From contig FOEZ01000011.1 in assembly GCA_900110595.1 (NCBI GenBank), positions 1 to 64,000 of the forward strand: a stretch of DNA of 64,000 bases, given 5' to 3'. Position 1 is the stretch's first letter, and each line of letters opens with the position of its first letter. Of this stretch, positions 53,362-62,545 are shown in pieces. Origin of the DNA: Arthrobacter sp. OV608 (GTDB lineage Bacteria; Actinomycetota; Actinomycetes; Actinomycetales; Micrococcaceae). The notes under the pieces were generated by a model that ran no database searches, had not been told where the DNA came from, and saw only the letters and a program-made list of their open reading frames with translations. Position numbers and translations under genes: made by a program.

Positions 53362-55260
53362 GTGTCCGTGCAGACCACCTATCCCGGGGTGTACATTCGC
53401 GAGCAGAAGTCTGGCAACGCGACGATCACGGGGGTGTCGACCTCTGTCACCGCTTTCGTCGGCGCCGCGCGCAAAGGTCCGGGGGACACTCCGGTGCGGC
53501 TGTCGAGCTACGCGAGCTACCTGCGTCAGTTCGGCGACCCGATGAGCACCGCCCAGCCGATGGGTCACGCCGTCGGCCACTTCTTCGCCAACGGCGGTCG
53601 CCAAGCGATCATCGTGCGTGCGCTCGGCTCTGGGGCCGCGACCGCCTTTAGGGCGCTGCCGGCAGTCAACGGCCTGACTGTCGACGTGAGCGCGCGGTCG
53701 CGGGGCGGCTGGGCCAACGGCACGGGCGCGGGCACCCCTGCGCAGGCCGGTCTCTTCGTCGAGGTGGTCCCCGCGGTGGACTACCCCGCCGACCGGTTCA
53801 CGCTGGTGATCACCGAGTGGGCGTCGGGAGTCCAGGGTGGACCGGCCAGCGTCACGACCAAAGAGACCTGGGCCGAGTTGACGATGGCCCCCGCGTCGAC
53901 CCGCTATGTGGGCACCGTCCTGGGCGCGAGCAACCTGGTAACCGCTACCGTGACTGGCACCGCAGCCCCAGCTCCGAGCGCCGGCATTTCGACGGGGGCG
54001 CTCTCACCGACCAACGTCTCGGTGAGCGGCAAGGCGCTGCGCCTCTCCGTCGACCAGGGGCCGGCCACGGACTACGTGCTGTTCCCTGGGGAGTCGCCGC
54101 CCCAGGGACACACCCTCATTGAGGTGCGGGACCACATCAACGCACCAGGCTCCGCGTGGCCGGTCCAAGCGAGCATCTCCGGCGGCAGGCTCGTGCTTAC
54201 CAGCAAGACCTCGGACCTGAACAGTGCCGTCGTTGTCGGGCTGATCGGCACGAATGACGCCTCGGCGGACCTCGGGCTCGGCGTGGCACGGGGAGGTGCC
54301 GAGGTGAGCGCGGCCGGTCCCTACCGGCCCGCGATCGCGTTGCCCGCCGCCCTCGCGAACGGCTCGGACGGCTCGACGGTCGGCGCCGCGCAGATCGTCT
54401 CCGCGACGCCGGGCCAGGGTATGCTCGCCTTGACCGCGCTCGATTTCCCGCGGTTCAACATGCTGTGCCTGCCCGGCGTGACAACTGCAGACACCGCGTC
54501 GGTGAACACCGCTCTGGATTACTGCCGCCGGCAGAACGCCTTCTTCGTCATCGACCCGCAGCCCGGCCTCAACCCCGCTCAGCTCAAGACGGCGTCGAAC
54601 CTGCTGCGGGCGCAGGGCGCGCACGGTGCCGTCTACTGGCCGCGCCTCGTCACCGCCGAGGCCGGCCCGGACGGCTTCGGGGCCAGCGGCGCCGTGACGG
54701 GCGTGATGGCCCGCACGGACGCCACCCGCGGCATCTGGAAGGCGCCGGCTGGCGTCGAGGCGGGCGTGGGCGGCATCCTCGGGCTCACCGCACCGACTGA
54801 CGACGACGTGTCGGGCGACCTCAACCCGCTCGGCATCGATGTGCTGCGGACGTTCCCAGGCGTGGGGACTGTAGTGTGGGGCGCCCGGACCCTCGCGGGC
54901 AGCGACGTTCTGCAGAGCGACTCCAAGTACGTCCCTGTGCGGCGCCTGACCGACTACCTCTCCGCGAGCCTGTACCTCGGCACGCAGTTCGCCGTCTTCG
55001 AACCGAACGACCCGGATCTGTGGGCCCAGCTCCGACTCGCCGTCGGCGGGTTCATGCGCGGCCTGTTTCGCCAGGGCGCCTTCCAGCAGTCCGAGCGCCG
55101 CGCGGAGTCGGACAGCTTCTTCGTCATCTGCGACTCGTCGGTGAACCCGCAGACCGAGATCGACAGCGGCAGGGTCAATGTCGTCGTTGGCTTCGCGCCG
55201 CTCAAGCCCGCCGAGTTCGTCCTGATCACCATCACACAGCTCAGCCAGGCGGGAGAGTGA
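53362..55260 (+). CDS. eCIS contractile sheath protein (Afp2-4/gp18-like)
   Basis: 632 residues from GTG 53362 with AGGAGG. N-terminus TYPGVYIREQKSGNATITGV with VSTSVTAFVGAARKGP is the typical sheath opening. The C-terminal domain shows NPLGIDVLRTFPGVGTVVWG, GARTLA, and YVPVRRLTDYLSASLYLGTQ, the handshake region near WAQLRLAVGGFMRGLFRQGA. The middle (residues 100-330) is a variable outer domain. Only one sheath gene is seen in this window, unlike Afp with three. Confidence 0.95.
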   Translation: MSVQTTYPGVYIREQKSGNATITGVSTSVTAFVGAARKGPGDTPVRLSSYASYLRQFGDPMSTAQPMGHAVGHFFANGGRQAIIVRALGSGAATAFRALPAVNGLTVDVSARSRGGWANGTGAGTPAQAGLFVEVVPAVDYPADRFTLVITEWASGVQGGPASVTTKETWAELTMAPASTRYVGTVLGASNLVTATVTGTAAPAPSAGISTGALSPTNVSVSGKALRLSVDQGPATDYVLFPGESPPQGHTLIEVRDHINAPGSAWPVQASISGGRLVLTSKTSDLNSAVVVGLIGTNDASADLGLGVARGGAEVSAAGPYRPAIALPAALANGSDGSTVGAAQIVSATPGQGMLALTALDFPRFNMLCLPGVTTADTASVNTALDYCRRQNAFFVIDPQPGLNPAQLKTASNLLRAQGAHGAVYWPRLVTAEAGPDGFGASGAVTGVMARTDATRGIWKAPAGVEAGVGGILGLTAPTDDDVSGDLNPLGIDVLRTFPGVGTVVWGARTLAGSDVLQSDSKYVPVRRLTDYLSASLYLGTQFAVFEPNDPDLWAQLRLAVGGFMRGLFRQGAFQQSERRAESDSFFVICDSSVNPQTEIDSGRVNVVVGFAPLKPAEFVLITITQLSQAGE

Positions 55261-55261
55261 C

Positions 55262-55765
55262 ATGGCCGAGTTCAGCATAAACGCCACGCGGTTCGACCCC
55301 TACAAGAGCCACATGTTCCGGGTGAAGTGGGACGGGGTGTACGTGGCCGGGCTCTCGAAGATGTCGCCGCTCAAGCGGTCCACGGCTCCGGTCTCGCACC
55401 GCGTGGGCGGGGACCCCAGCCACGACCGCAAGAGCCCGGGACTGACCACCTACGACGCGGTGACCCTTGAGCGCGGAGTCACCCATGACCTCGCGTTCGA
55501 GGCATGGGCGACCAAGGTCTCGAGCCTGTCCCAGCCCGGGATCTCGCTCAAGGACTTCCGCAAGGACCTCATCGTCGACGTCTTCAACGAGGCCGGGCAG
55601 AAGGTCCTCAGCTACAAGCTCTACCGGTGCTGGGTCTCGGAGTACCAGGCCCTGCCAGCCCTCGACGCGGCCACCGCCGCGACCGCGATCCAGAGCATCA
55701 AGATTGAGCTCGAAGGCTGGGAGCGCGACGTCGCAGTGACCGAGCCGGCCGAGCAGGCCGTCTGA
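55262..55765 (+). CDS. eCIS inner tube protein (Afp1/5, gp19-like)
   Basis: 167 residues from ATG 55262, one base after the sheath stop. DPYKSHMFRVKWDGVYVAGL, YDAVTLERGVTHDLAFEAWA, IVDVFNEAGQKVLSYKLYRC, WVSEYQALPALDA and IKIELEGWERD are the conserved tube-fold blocks. Hexameric rings of this protein form the tube that carries the cargo. It overlaps the next start by one base. Confidence 0.95.
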   Translation: MAEFSINATRFDPYKSHMFRVKWDGVYVAGLSKMSPLKRSTAPVSHRVGGDPSHDRKSPGLTTYDAVTLERGVTHDLAFEAWATKVSSLSQPGISLKDFRKDLIVDVFNEAGQKVLSYKLYRCWVSEYQALPALDAATAATAIQSIKIELEGWERDVAVTEPAEQAV

Positions 55766-56469
55766 TGCTTGAGGAGGGCGCGCCTGTGGTCTTGGTCTCG
55801 AGGGAGGTTGCGCCGCTCAGTCGTGCGGTGGCGCTGGCTACCGTCCTCGACGACGCGCCGACCCTCCTCGAGCAGGCCGTCGCGGTGCTGCGCACTTGGC
55901 CGCCGGCCGCGGACCTCGCCCTGGCCGGGGTCGATGACCCTGCGGACCTGCCCGTCGGCCTGGCCGACCGCGCCCTGCTCACGGTGAGCGAGCAGGTCCT
56001 CGGCGTGCCGCTAGAGCACTCCGTGGCCTGTGACCGTTGCGGCGAGCTGACGACACTCACCCTGGCCCGCGACGACATCCCCGAGCACCACCCGCCCGGC
56101 GCCCTTACTGGGCCGGGCTCCAGGGTGCGGGAACCTACGTGGCGGGACCTCCTGGCATCGGGGGACGACGCCGTCGCCCTCCTGAACCGGTGCACCGTCA
56201 CCGCGGGCGGAACGCTTGAGGACCTCGCCCGGGTCGAGGGATCCCTCAGTGGCCCGCTGCACGCGAAGTGCACCGGCTGCGGGACTCACTTCGAGCTCGA
56301 CGTCGACGTGATAGAGCTCGTCCTGCGTGCCCTCGGCGCGGTGCCGGCCGACCTCGACCGCGACGTCCACGTCCTGGCCTCGCGATACGGCTGGGACCTG
56401 GCCATGATCGAGGCCCTCCCGGACCACCGTCGGCGGCGGCTCGCGACCCTGGCATGGTCCTTGCCATGA
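55765..56469 (+). CDS. T4 gp26-like baseplate chaperone with zinc ribbon
   Basis: 234 residues from ATG 55765 sharing a base with the preceding stop (TGATG). Two CxxC pairs (ACDRCGELT, KCTGCGTHF) suggest a zinc ribbon. The C-terminus (VLASRYGWDLAMIEALPDHR, RRRLATL) matches the gp26/T4 baseplate hub assembly family found in eCIS and related phages. The role would be hub assembly. Followed by an ATGA overlap. Confidence 0.75.
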   Translation: MLEEGAPVVLVSREVAPLSRAVALATVLDDAPTLLEQAVAVLRTWPPAADLALAGVDDPADLPVGLADRALLTVSEQVLGVPLEHSVACDRCGELTTLTLARDDIPEHHPPGALTGPGSRVREPTWRDLLASGDDAVALLNRCTVTAGGTLEDLARVEGSLSGPLHAKCTGCGTHFELDVDVIELVLRALGAVPADLDRDVHVLASRYGWDLAMIEALPDHRRRRLATLAWSLP

Positions 56470-57263
56470 GCGCCGAGCCGGCGTCGCACCCCGCAGCGCC
56501 TCCCGCTGTCCCCCGGTCAATCGCCCGCCTGGTCGCGCGTGCCGTTCTCCCGCCGGCGCGCGTGCACGACACATGGGCTGTCGCTGCGGCCGTCCCTCGA
56601 TCGGTGCCGCCTCGCGACACGGACGCAGACCCCGGCCCAGAGGTAGAAAGGGACGCGCCCGACCTGGCTGGGGTGTCCTCCGTCCCCATCGCCCCGGCTC
56701 GAACATCCCCTCCGAGGGCCTCGGAGGCCATCGCGCTCGTACCGGGACCGACGGTCGCCCCGGCTCGAACATCCCCTCCGTGGGCTTCGGAGGACAACGT
56801 GCCCGTACCGGGACCGACGGTCACCGCGGCCCGCTCAACGACCGGCATAAGGGTCCACGCGACTAGGAGCACCTCCGAGCCGACCGGCACGGCATCAACG
56901 ACCCCCAGCACCCCTAGTGCGCCCGCCACGCCCCGAGGGCTCCGCGAGCCGGTGCCAACGCGCCCCGTGCGCACCCTCCAGCCGGAGGCCCCAGACGAGG
57001 TCGACACCCCGGACCCGCATCCCTGGTCCGGGCCGGCAGATCCTCCGGCGGCCGCTCCGCGGCAGACACCTGCCTCCGCGTTTGTTCCGGCCCCTCAGGG
57101 GTCTGAGCGTCCGGCCGAGCGGCCCGCCGTCCCGGCGGCGCCTCCTGTCCAAATCGGCCGTATCGAGGTCGTGGTTACAGCACCCGAGACGGCACCCGAC
57201 CCGTTCGCGGGCTGCCACATCCTCGAGGCCGCGTCCGCCACAAGGCGGGGAGGTGGATGGTGA
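56466..57263 (+). CDS. Proline-rich eCIS protein
   Basis: 265 residues from ATG 56466 (ATGA overlap). Nearly the whole protein is Pro/Ala/Thr-rich and probably disordered. Only the C-terminal end is ordered (VQIGRIEVVVTAPE), the small conserved motif of this eCIS gene position. A 66-base unit is present twice at 56691-56756 and 56757-56822 (APARTSPPRASEAIALVPGP and a variant). Possibly a flexible assembly or tape-like factor; exact role unknown. Confidence 0.7.
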   Translation: MSAEPASHPAAPPAVPRSIARLVARAVLPPARVHDTWAVAAAVPRSVPPRDTDADPGPEVERDAPDLAGVSSVPIAPARTSPPRASEAIALVPGPTVAPARTSPPWASEDNVPVPGPTVTAARSTTGIRVHATRSTSEPTGTASTTPSTPSAPATPRGLREPVPTRPVRTLQPEAPDEVDTPDPHPWSGPADPPAAAPRQTPASAFVPAPQGSERPAERPAVPAAPPVQIGRIEVVVTAPETAPDPFAGCHILEAASATRRGGGW

Positions 57264-58447
57264 GCCTCTTCACACCCGGACCACCGGTCATCGCCGGGGT
57301 GGACGAGCTACTGCGCGTGCTTACCACGGAGGCCCTTAAGGGCGTCGCGTCACCGGTCGGCGTGACCGTCGGACCGCTGGACCGGCCGGGGGACGATGCC
57401 CGCCTCAACTGGTTCCTCTACAGGCTCGAGCCGGCCCCGGCGTACGCCAACATGGAGGCCCCGCCGAGCGGCTGGATCACCCGGCGCGGACGCCCGCCCT
57501 TGGCACTGGCGTTGCACTACCTGCTCACCGCCGACGCGGGCGAGCTCTCCGAGACCGGAGCCGAAGACGAGGTGGTCCACGCGGGTCTTTCGGCGCTGAT
57601 GTCCGCGCTGCACGAGAACGGCATCTTTGGCACCGCGACCCCCGTCGCCACCGGTCCAGACCGCACCCTTGGGGACGTCGCCCCCGCGCTCGACGGCCTC
57701 CTCGAGCCGGTGCGGATCACCCTCGAGCAGGTCCCCTTCGAGACCATCACGGCTATCTGGGGATCGGGGTCTAATGCGATGCGGGTGTCGGTGGCCTACG
57801 TCGTCAGCCTCGTCACCGTGTCCGCCCAGGTGCCGTTCACGGCCGGGCCGCCGGTGCACACCCGACGGGTCGGCGTCGCGCCCGCCATGGCCCCGGAGGT
57901 CTCATCATTGGCGCCGTCGACGGTCCACGCGGGAATCGACATCGCCGTCCGGGTACGCAGGATCACTGAAGACCACGAGGTCACGCTCGGGCGGCTGCCG
58001 GGCGACCCCGACGACCCGACCGACGGGCGGCCGCCCACCCAGCCACACAGCACGGGTCCGTGGCGTCTGGCTCCGACCCTCGCGCCGGACGGGTTGGTCG
58101 TGCGCCTGCCGGACGACGCCCTCACCCCGGGCCCGCGGGTGCTCGTCGTCACCAACCTGGCCGACGAACTTCCGGCGGGGAGCGGGCACGCGCTCCTCAC
58201 GGTCGTCCCTACGGTGGTCGCGGCCGCGGCACCGCTGCAGGCCGGGGCGGCCGTGACGCTCACCGTGCAGCACCCCGGGGACGGCGGCGAGGCGTTCTTT
58301 GCCGGGAATCCTGCGCCGTACACTCTGACGGACCCGACTCACGTGACTACCATCGTGCCGCCCCTGCCCGCCACGGCGACGGTTCCGGTGAGCCTGCGTG
58401 CCGGCACCGTCGCCGGTCCGTCTACGGACGTGGCGGTGGCTCCATGA
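57257..58447 (+). CDS. eCIS cap / tail terminator (Pvc16-like, DUF4255)
   Basis: 396 residues from ATG 57257; GTG 57260 is equally possible. The N-terminal 190 residues are DUF4255: VIAGVDELLRVLTTEAL, ARLNWFLYRLEPAPAYANME, LALALHYLLTADAG, VPFETITAIWGSGSNAMRVS, VAYVVSLV. The C-terminal half is beta-rich with two Ig/IPT-like domains (EVSSLAPSTVHAGIDIAVRV, LQAGAAVTLTVQHPGDGG). Pvc16/Afp16 homologues cap the distal tube and sheath end; the added Ig domains are an extension. ATGA overlap with the next gene. Confidence 0.88.
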   Translation: MVSLFTPGPPVIAGVDELLRVLTTEALKGVASPVGVTVGPLDRPGDDARLNWFLYRLEPAPAYANMEAPPSGWITRRGRPPLALALHYLLTADAGELSETGAEDEVVHAGLSALMSALHENGIFGTATPVATGPDRTLGDVAPALDGLLEPVRITLEQVPFETITAIWGSGSNAMRVSVAYVVSLVTVSAQVPFTAGPPVHTRRVGVAPAMAPEVSSLAPSTVHAGIDIAVRVRRITEDHEVTLGRLPGDPDDPTDGRPPTQPHSTGPWRLAPTLAPDGLVVRLPDDALTPGPRVLVVTNLADELPAGSGHALLTVVPTVVAAAAPLQAGAAVTLTVQHPGDGGEAFFAGNPAPYTLTDPTHVTTIVPPLPATATVPVSLRAGTVAGPSTDVAVAP

Positions 58448-60345
58448 GCATGCCCGCGACCTGCACCGCCGGCCCTTTGATCCCCGCGCCCGCGGGACTC
58501 GCCGACCCTCGCCTCGTCGCCTGGCGCGACGTGGTCGCTCTGGCCTGCGTCGACGTCCTGCGGCGGTATCAAGCGGCATGGTCGCAGTCGCTGCTAGACG
58601 AGGCCGGGCGCGCCGCCGCGGCCGTGGGGGTCGTCGAGCCGCGGCCTGACCTGGACTTGCTGCTGTTGCCGGAGCAGGGCGAACTCGCCCGGCTTGCCCG
58701 CCTGACCGGGATCGACGCCGCTGACGAGGCTGTGCTAGCCACGACCTGGTGGGCCGCGGTCGACCCCCAGGTCGCGGCGCTGCTGGGCTGCGTGCACGAC
58801 GACGCCGCCCGCCGGCACGCGACTCTCGGACTGCTTGCTCAGGTGCTTGCACCGCTGGGCCTTCACGTGCCCCTGCTGCTCGGCGAGCACCACGCGCTGG
58901 TCACGTCAGGGCTCATGGAACCTGTGCCCGACCCCGCCACTCCGCTGCGGTTGCCGAGCACGACGGTCGCAGTCCTGGCCGGTGACAAGCGGCCCGCGCC
59001 GAGCCCCTGCGTCGTCGGGGGCCGCCTGGCTACGCTAGCGGAGCAGGTGCGCGCGTTCCTGGCCACGGGCGCCCGAGTTCTGGTGCGCTGCGCGGTCGCG
59101 GACGACCGCAGCGTTCTCCGCGACGCCGTTGCGAACCTGATGGGCACCGCGGTCGCGCCTGTCCCGCGACTGCCAGCGGTGGCGGCCCTGCTGCTCGAGC
59201 TCGGCCACGAGCTGCCGGCCGTGCTTCTCGACGACGACGCGCCGCCCGAGGGCACCGTGCTCGCCTTGGGTGGGCCGGCGAGCACGGTGCCCTCCGGCTG
59301 GCACATAGTCGACGCCGAGCCGCCGTCCCTCGAGGCGGCTACCCAAGTGTGGCGCGTCGCTCTGCGACGGTCGGGGCTGCGGCCCGCCGAACCCGTCCTC
59401 GTCGATTTGGCGGGACGGCTGCCGCTGGCCGAGCACACCATCGCCGGCATCGTTCGGATGGCCGCATCCTCGGCCACAGCTTTGGGCCGACCCCCCCTGC
59501 TCGCGGACGTGAGCGCGGCGTTGCGCGCCTATCCGCGGCACGACACCGGCGGCCTGGCCCGCCGACTCCAGGCCTCGGGAAGCCTAGACGACCTGGTCCT
59601 GCCCGCCACCACACGCGCTGCCCTCGCGGACTTCATGGCGCACGCCCGATGGTCCCCCGCCGCGCACGTGAGTCTCGGGCTCAGCGGAGCGCGGGGGCGT
59701 GCGGTAATCGCCCTCTTTCAAGGGCCCTCCGGCACGGGCAAGACCGCGGCCGCCGAGGCGACGGCCGCCGCGCTGGACCGCGACCTGTGGATCGTCGACC
59801 TCGCCAAGGTCGTCAGTAAGTGGCTCGGCGAGACTCAGCGGCATCTCGACACCGTGCTGAGCCAAGCGTCGATGGCGGGCGCCCTGCTCCTGTTCGACGA
59901 GGCGGACGGGCTGTTTGGCAAGCGCGGTGAAGTCACCGACGCGAGGGACCGCTATGCCAACTTGGAGATCGACCACCTGCTGCAGCGGATCGAGTTGCAT
60001 GAGGGCGTCGTCGTGCTGACCAGTAACCGCCCGGGAGCGCTCGACGATGCCTTCGCCCGGCGGATCCGCCTGGCCGTGCGCTTCGACCTGCCCGACCACG
60101 AGTCCCGTGAGGAGATCTGGGCGCGCTATCTGCCGGACGCCCTGCTGGACGAGGGCGTCAGCAGGGCAGACGTCGCGCGGGAGGAGCTGTCCGGTGCCGG
60201 GATCCGCGCCGCGGCCCTTGCCGCCACTGTCAGCGCCATTGACGCGGGGACGCCGGTGCGCGAGGAGCACTTGGCCACCGCCGTGCGCCGTGAGTTGGAG
60301 AAGAGCCGTCGGCCGCCGACCGCGCGACCGGACAGGAGGACGTGA
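58444..60345 (+). CDS. eCIS AAA+ ATPase (Pvc15/Afp15-like)
   Basis: 633 residues from ATG 58444. N-terminal helical region of about 400 residues, then an AAA+ module: Walker A FQGPSGTGKTAAAEATAAAL, Walker B ALLLFDEADGLFGKR, sensor 1 VVVLTSNRPGALDDAF, Arg finger ARRIRLAVRFDLPD, sensor 2 region GAGIRAAALAAT. In Afp/Pvc the ATPase is needed for assembly or cargo handling, not for contraction. Its stop overlaps the next ATG (TGATG). Confidence 0.92.
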   Translation: MSMPATCTAGPLIPAPAGLADPRLVAWRDVVALACVDVLRRYQAAWSQSLLDEAGRAAAAVGVVEPRPDLDLLLLPEQGELARLARLTGIDAADEAVLATTWWAAVDPQVAALLGCVHDDAARRHATLGLLAQVLAPLGLHVPLLLGEHHALVTSGLMEPVPDPATPLRLPSTTVAVLAGDKRPAPSPCVVGGRLATLAEQVRAFLATGARVLVRCAVADDRSVLRDAVANLMGTAVAPVPRLPAVAALLLELGHELPAVLLDDDAPPEGTVLALGGPASTVPSGWHIVDAEPPSLEAATQVWRVALRRSGLRPAEPVLVDLAGRLPLAEHTIAGIVRMAASSATALGRPPLLADVSAALRAYPRHDTGGLARRLQASGSLDDLVLPATTRAALADFMAHARWSPAAHVSLGLSGARGRAVIALFQGPSGTGKTAAAEATAAALDRDLWIVDLAKVVSKWLGETQRHLDTVLSQASMAGALLLFDEADGLFGKRGEVTDARDRYANLEIDHLLQRIELHEGVVVLTSNRPGALDDAFARRIRLAVRFDLPDHESREEIWARYLPDALLDEGVSRADVAREELSGAGIRAAALAATVSAIDAGTPVREEHLATAVRRELEKSRRPPTARPDRRT

Positions 60346-60581
60346 TGAGCACCGAGTACGCGGACACGGGACACGCGAACAGCCGGCACACGGCCGGCGG
60401 GCAAGAGAGCGCAGACCTGCGGGTCGAGGTCGGTGTGGTGCCCGAGCCCGGACTCCTACGTCCGGCGATCGAGGCCGCGCTCATGGGGCGGGCATGGCCG
60501 GCGGGTCCCGAGGCCGCCGTCGCGGAGGCCGTGGCCGCGCGGGTGGCCGACGCGCAGCAGAGTGGGGCAGGCGCGTGGTGA
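60345..60581 (+). CDS. Small conserved eCIS protein
   Basis: 78 residues from ATG 60345 (TGATG overlap). Polar N-terminus, then GLLRPAIEAALMGRAWPAGP and an Ala-rich helix (EAAVAEAVAARVADAQ). Small proteins of this kind with an IEAAL/GR..P core are common at this place in actinobacterial eCIS operons. Function unknown. The GTG of the next gene overlaps its stop. Confidence 0.65.
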   Translation: MSTEYADTGHANSRHTAGGQESADLRVEVGVVPEPGLLRPAIEAALMGRAWPAGPEAAVAEAVAARVADAQQSGAGAW

Positions 60582-61198
60582 GCCGCGGGATGCTGATGTC
60601 CTTCTCCGACCCGGTGGCGGGGATGGTGCCCAGCCTGGTGCCGTTCCAATACAACCCCGCCGAAGTCACCCGCGTGCTGCGCGTCCAGCAGGGCGGCGGG
60701 GGCGGGTCCGGCCTCCGGGTTGCCGGTCCGCCCACTGAGTCGTACACACTCAAGATCGAGCTAGACGCCCTTGGCGCGATCGAAAAGCCGATCACCGGCG
60801 CCTTGGGTGTCGGCCCACTCTTGGCAACCATCGAAGCGATGCTCGAGCCTGGCGGAGGCGGCCTCGCGGCCCTCGTGGGTGCCGTCGCCGGCGTGCTCGG
60901 CAGCGGTGGTGCGGGAGCCCAGACCGTCCCTGCGCCCACGCTGCCGCTCGTGGTCTTCGCTTGGAGCGTGACGCGCATTGTCCCCGTGCGGATCGACAGC
61001 TTCACCGCCCGTGAGACCGGCTTCGATGCGCTGCTGCAGCCCGTTCAGGCCACCGTCGACCTCTCCCTCACGGTGTTGCGCGACCGTGACCTCCAGGCGG
61101 ACATGACCCTCGCGAAGGTCATGGCCACCGCCTACCAGGCCGTCCGGACGGCTTCGGCGGCGGTGGGCATCGCCCAAGGAGTGGAGTTGATGCTGTGA
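60578..61198 (+). CDS. eCIS tail-hub adaptor, Afp7-like N-terminal part
   Basis: 206 residues from GTG 60578 (GTGA overlap); ATG 60590 is an alternative. VPFQYNPAEVTRVLRVQQGG is the YNP motif of CIS tube/hub adaptor proteins; PTESYTLKIELDALG, VFAWSVTRIVPVRIDSFTAR and VQATVDLSLTVLRDRDLQ follow. It links the tube to the hub. Here the LysM-like part is a separate gene (next), where many relatives have one fused protein. Confidence 0.8.
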   Translation: MSRGMLMSFSDPVAGMVPSLVPFQYNPAEVTRVLRVQQGGGGGSGLRVAGPPTESYTLKIELDALGAIEKPITGALGVGPLLATIEAMLEPGGGGLAALVGAVAGVLGSGGAGAQTVPAPTLPLVVFAWSVTRIVPVRIDSFTARETGFDALLQPVQATVDLSLTVLRDRDLQADMTLAKVMATAYQAVRTASAAVGIAQGVELML

Positions 61199-61458
61199 GC
61201 GGTCGCTACGGGTCCCAGACCCATCTGCAGGTCCCGCAGGACGACGGGACGACCCGGCCGATGTGCGTGCCGCGGATCAGCGTCGCACCGCGGGCCGATA
61301 TCCTCTACCCCGTGCGAGCGGGTGACCGGTTGGACCTGCTCGCCGACGTCGCTCTGGGCGACAGCACCCGGTGGTGGTCGGTCGCGGACGCCAACCCGCA
61401 GGCCGATGCGCTGGCCCTCGAGGAGCCGGGGATCCTCCTGGCGGTGCCCGATGCCTGA
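61195..61458 (+). CDS. gpX/LysM-like baseplate protein
   Basis: 87 residues from GTG 61195 (GTGA overlap). ADILYPVRAGDRLDLLADVA, STRWWSVADANP and ALEEPGILLAVPDA resemble phage tail protein X, a LysM-like fold with the D-x-W-x-I-x-x-x-N-P pattern altered to WWSVADANP. Probably completes the adaptor encoded by the previous gene. Overlaps the hub gene by 8 bases. Confidence 0.8.
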   Translation: MSGRYGSQTHLQVPQDDGTTRPMCVPRISVAPRADILYPVRAGDRLDLLADVALGDSTRWWSVADANPQADALALEEPGILLAVPDA

Positions 61459-62545
61459 GGCCCGGACCGTTGTCACCGTCGGCGGATCGCCTCTTGACTC
61501 CCGTTACCTAGACCGTGTGCAGAGCGTGACCCTCGAGGAGGCCCTGGGTGGCCAGTCGAAGGTCAGCGTGGTGGTTACCATGGCTACCGGCATGCGCAGC
61601 ACGTGGAACAGCCCGCTGGACTCGCTCGTCGCCCCGGCCGCGCGATTCGGCGTGGAGATCTACCGGGGCGGTCGGAGCTTCTCGGTCGACGCCCGCAGCG
61701 TCGCCGCAAGCTGGTCCTTCGTCCCCGGCGGCGTCTCGACCCTCACGGTCGAGGGCATGGACCGCTCGGTCGAGCTCGACCGGCGCGACGTCCAGAAACT
61801 CTGGCAGGACACTACGGACTCGACGATCGCGCGGACGATCTTCGGTGACCACGGCCTGCCGGCTCAGGTCGACAGCACCCCGTCGGGTGCCGATTCGGAG
61901 ACCTACTCGCCGCAGCAAGACGCCACGGACTGGGCGTTCCTCAAGGGCCTGGCGGGCCGCAACGGCTTCGACGTCTATGTCGAGTCCGTCGAGGGGGTGC
62001 CCACCGGGATGTTCCGCAAGATCGACGTGACCGCCGCACCGCAGGTACGCATAACTCTCGGCTACGGCGAGCAGGGCGGCAGGGTAGGGGCTTCGGTGCA
62101 GCTGCTCACCGGCCAGGAGGTGCATGTAACCCGTAGCGTCCCCGGCACCGCGGACGTTGACGTCGCGAACGACAACGGGATGGGCCAGGCGATGGGGTCG
62201 CGGTCACTGGGTGGCGTGACGCTCGTCCGAACGAACACCTCGGCGGGTATGTCTGTCGTGGACGCCCGGACGACGGCGATCGCGATGGCAGAGCGCAGCG
62301 CGTTCGGCGCGACCCTCACCGTGACCCTCACGGCACCCGACGCACCGCTGGTCCGTGCCCGGCGCACCGTGAGGGTGGCCGGGCTAGGCGAGATCCTCGA
62401 CGGGCCGTGGCTGGTGCGCTCTGTCCGACACACGGTGACGCCCGGAGGACACACGCAGGCGCTCAGCCTTACCCGCAATGCGCTTGGCGACCCCGCCGCC
62501 GGCGGAGTCGGCGCCCTGGCCGCAGCCGCGGGGGTGAGCCTGTGA
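61451..62545 (+). CDS. eCIS hub protein (gpD/gp27-like)
   Basis: 364 residues from ATG 61451. Late-control gpD/VgrG-N-like fold: VQSVTLEEALGGQSKVSVVV, TLTVEGMDRSVELDRR, TDSTIARTIFGDHGLPAQVD, DWAFLKGLAGRNGFDVYVES, LGYGEQGGRVGASVQLLTG. Trimeric hub that carries the spike. In Afp8/Pvc8 this and the next domain are one polypeptide; here they are split with a GTGA overlap. Confidence 0.9.
   Translation: MPEARTVVTVGGSPLDSRYLDRVQSVTLEEALGGQSKVSVVVTMATGMRSTWNSPLDSLVAPAARFGVEIYRGGRSFSVDARSVAASWSFVPGGVSTLTVEGMDRSVELDRRDVQKLWQDTTDSTIARTIFGDHGLPAQVDSTPSGADSETYSPQQDATDWAFLKGLAGRNGFDVYVESVEGVPTGMFRKIDVTAAPQVRITLGYGEQGGRVGASVQLLTGQEVHVTRSVPGTADVDVANDNGMGQAMGSRSLGGVTLVRTNTSAGMSVVDARTTAIAMAERSAFGATLTVTLTAPDAPLVRARRTVRVAGLGEILDGPWLVRSVRHTVTPGGHTQALSLTRNALGDPAAGGVGALAAAAGVSL

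Noticed and set aside
54004..55287. 427-codon minus-strand ORF opposite the sheath gene
   Set aside because: GC-rich antisense frame over a strongly supported sheath gene. No domain resemblance.
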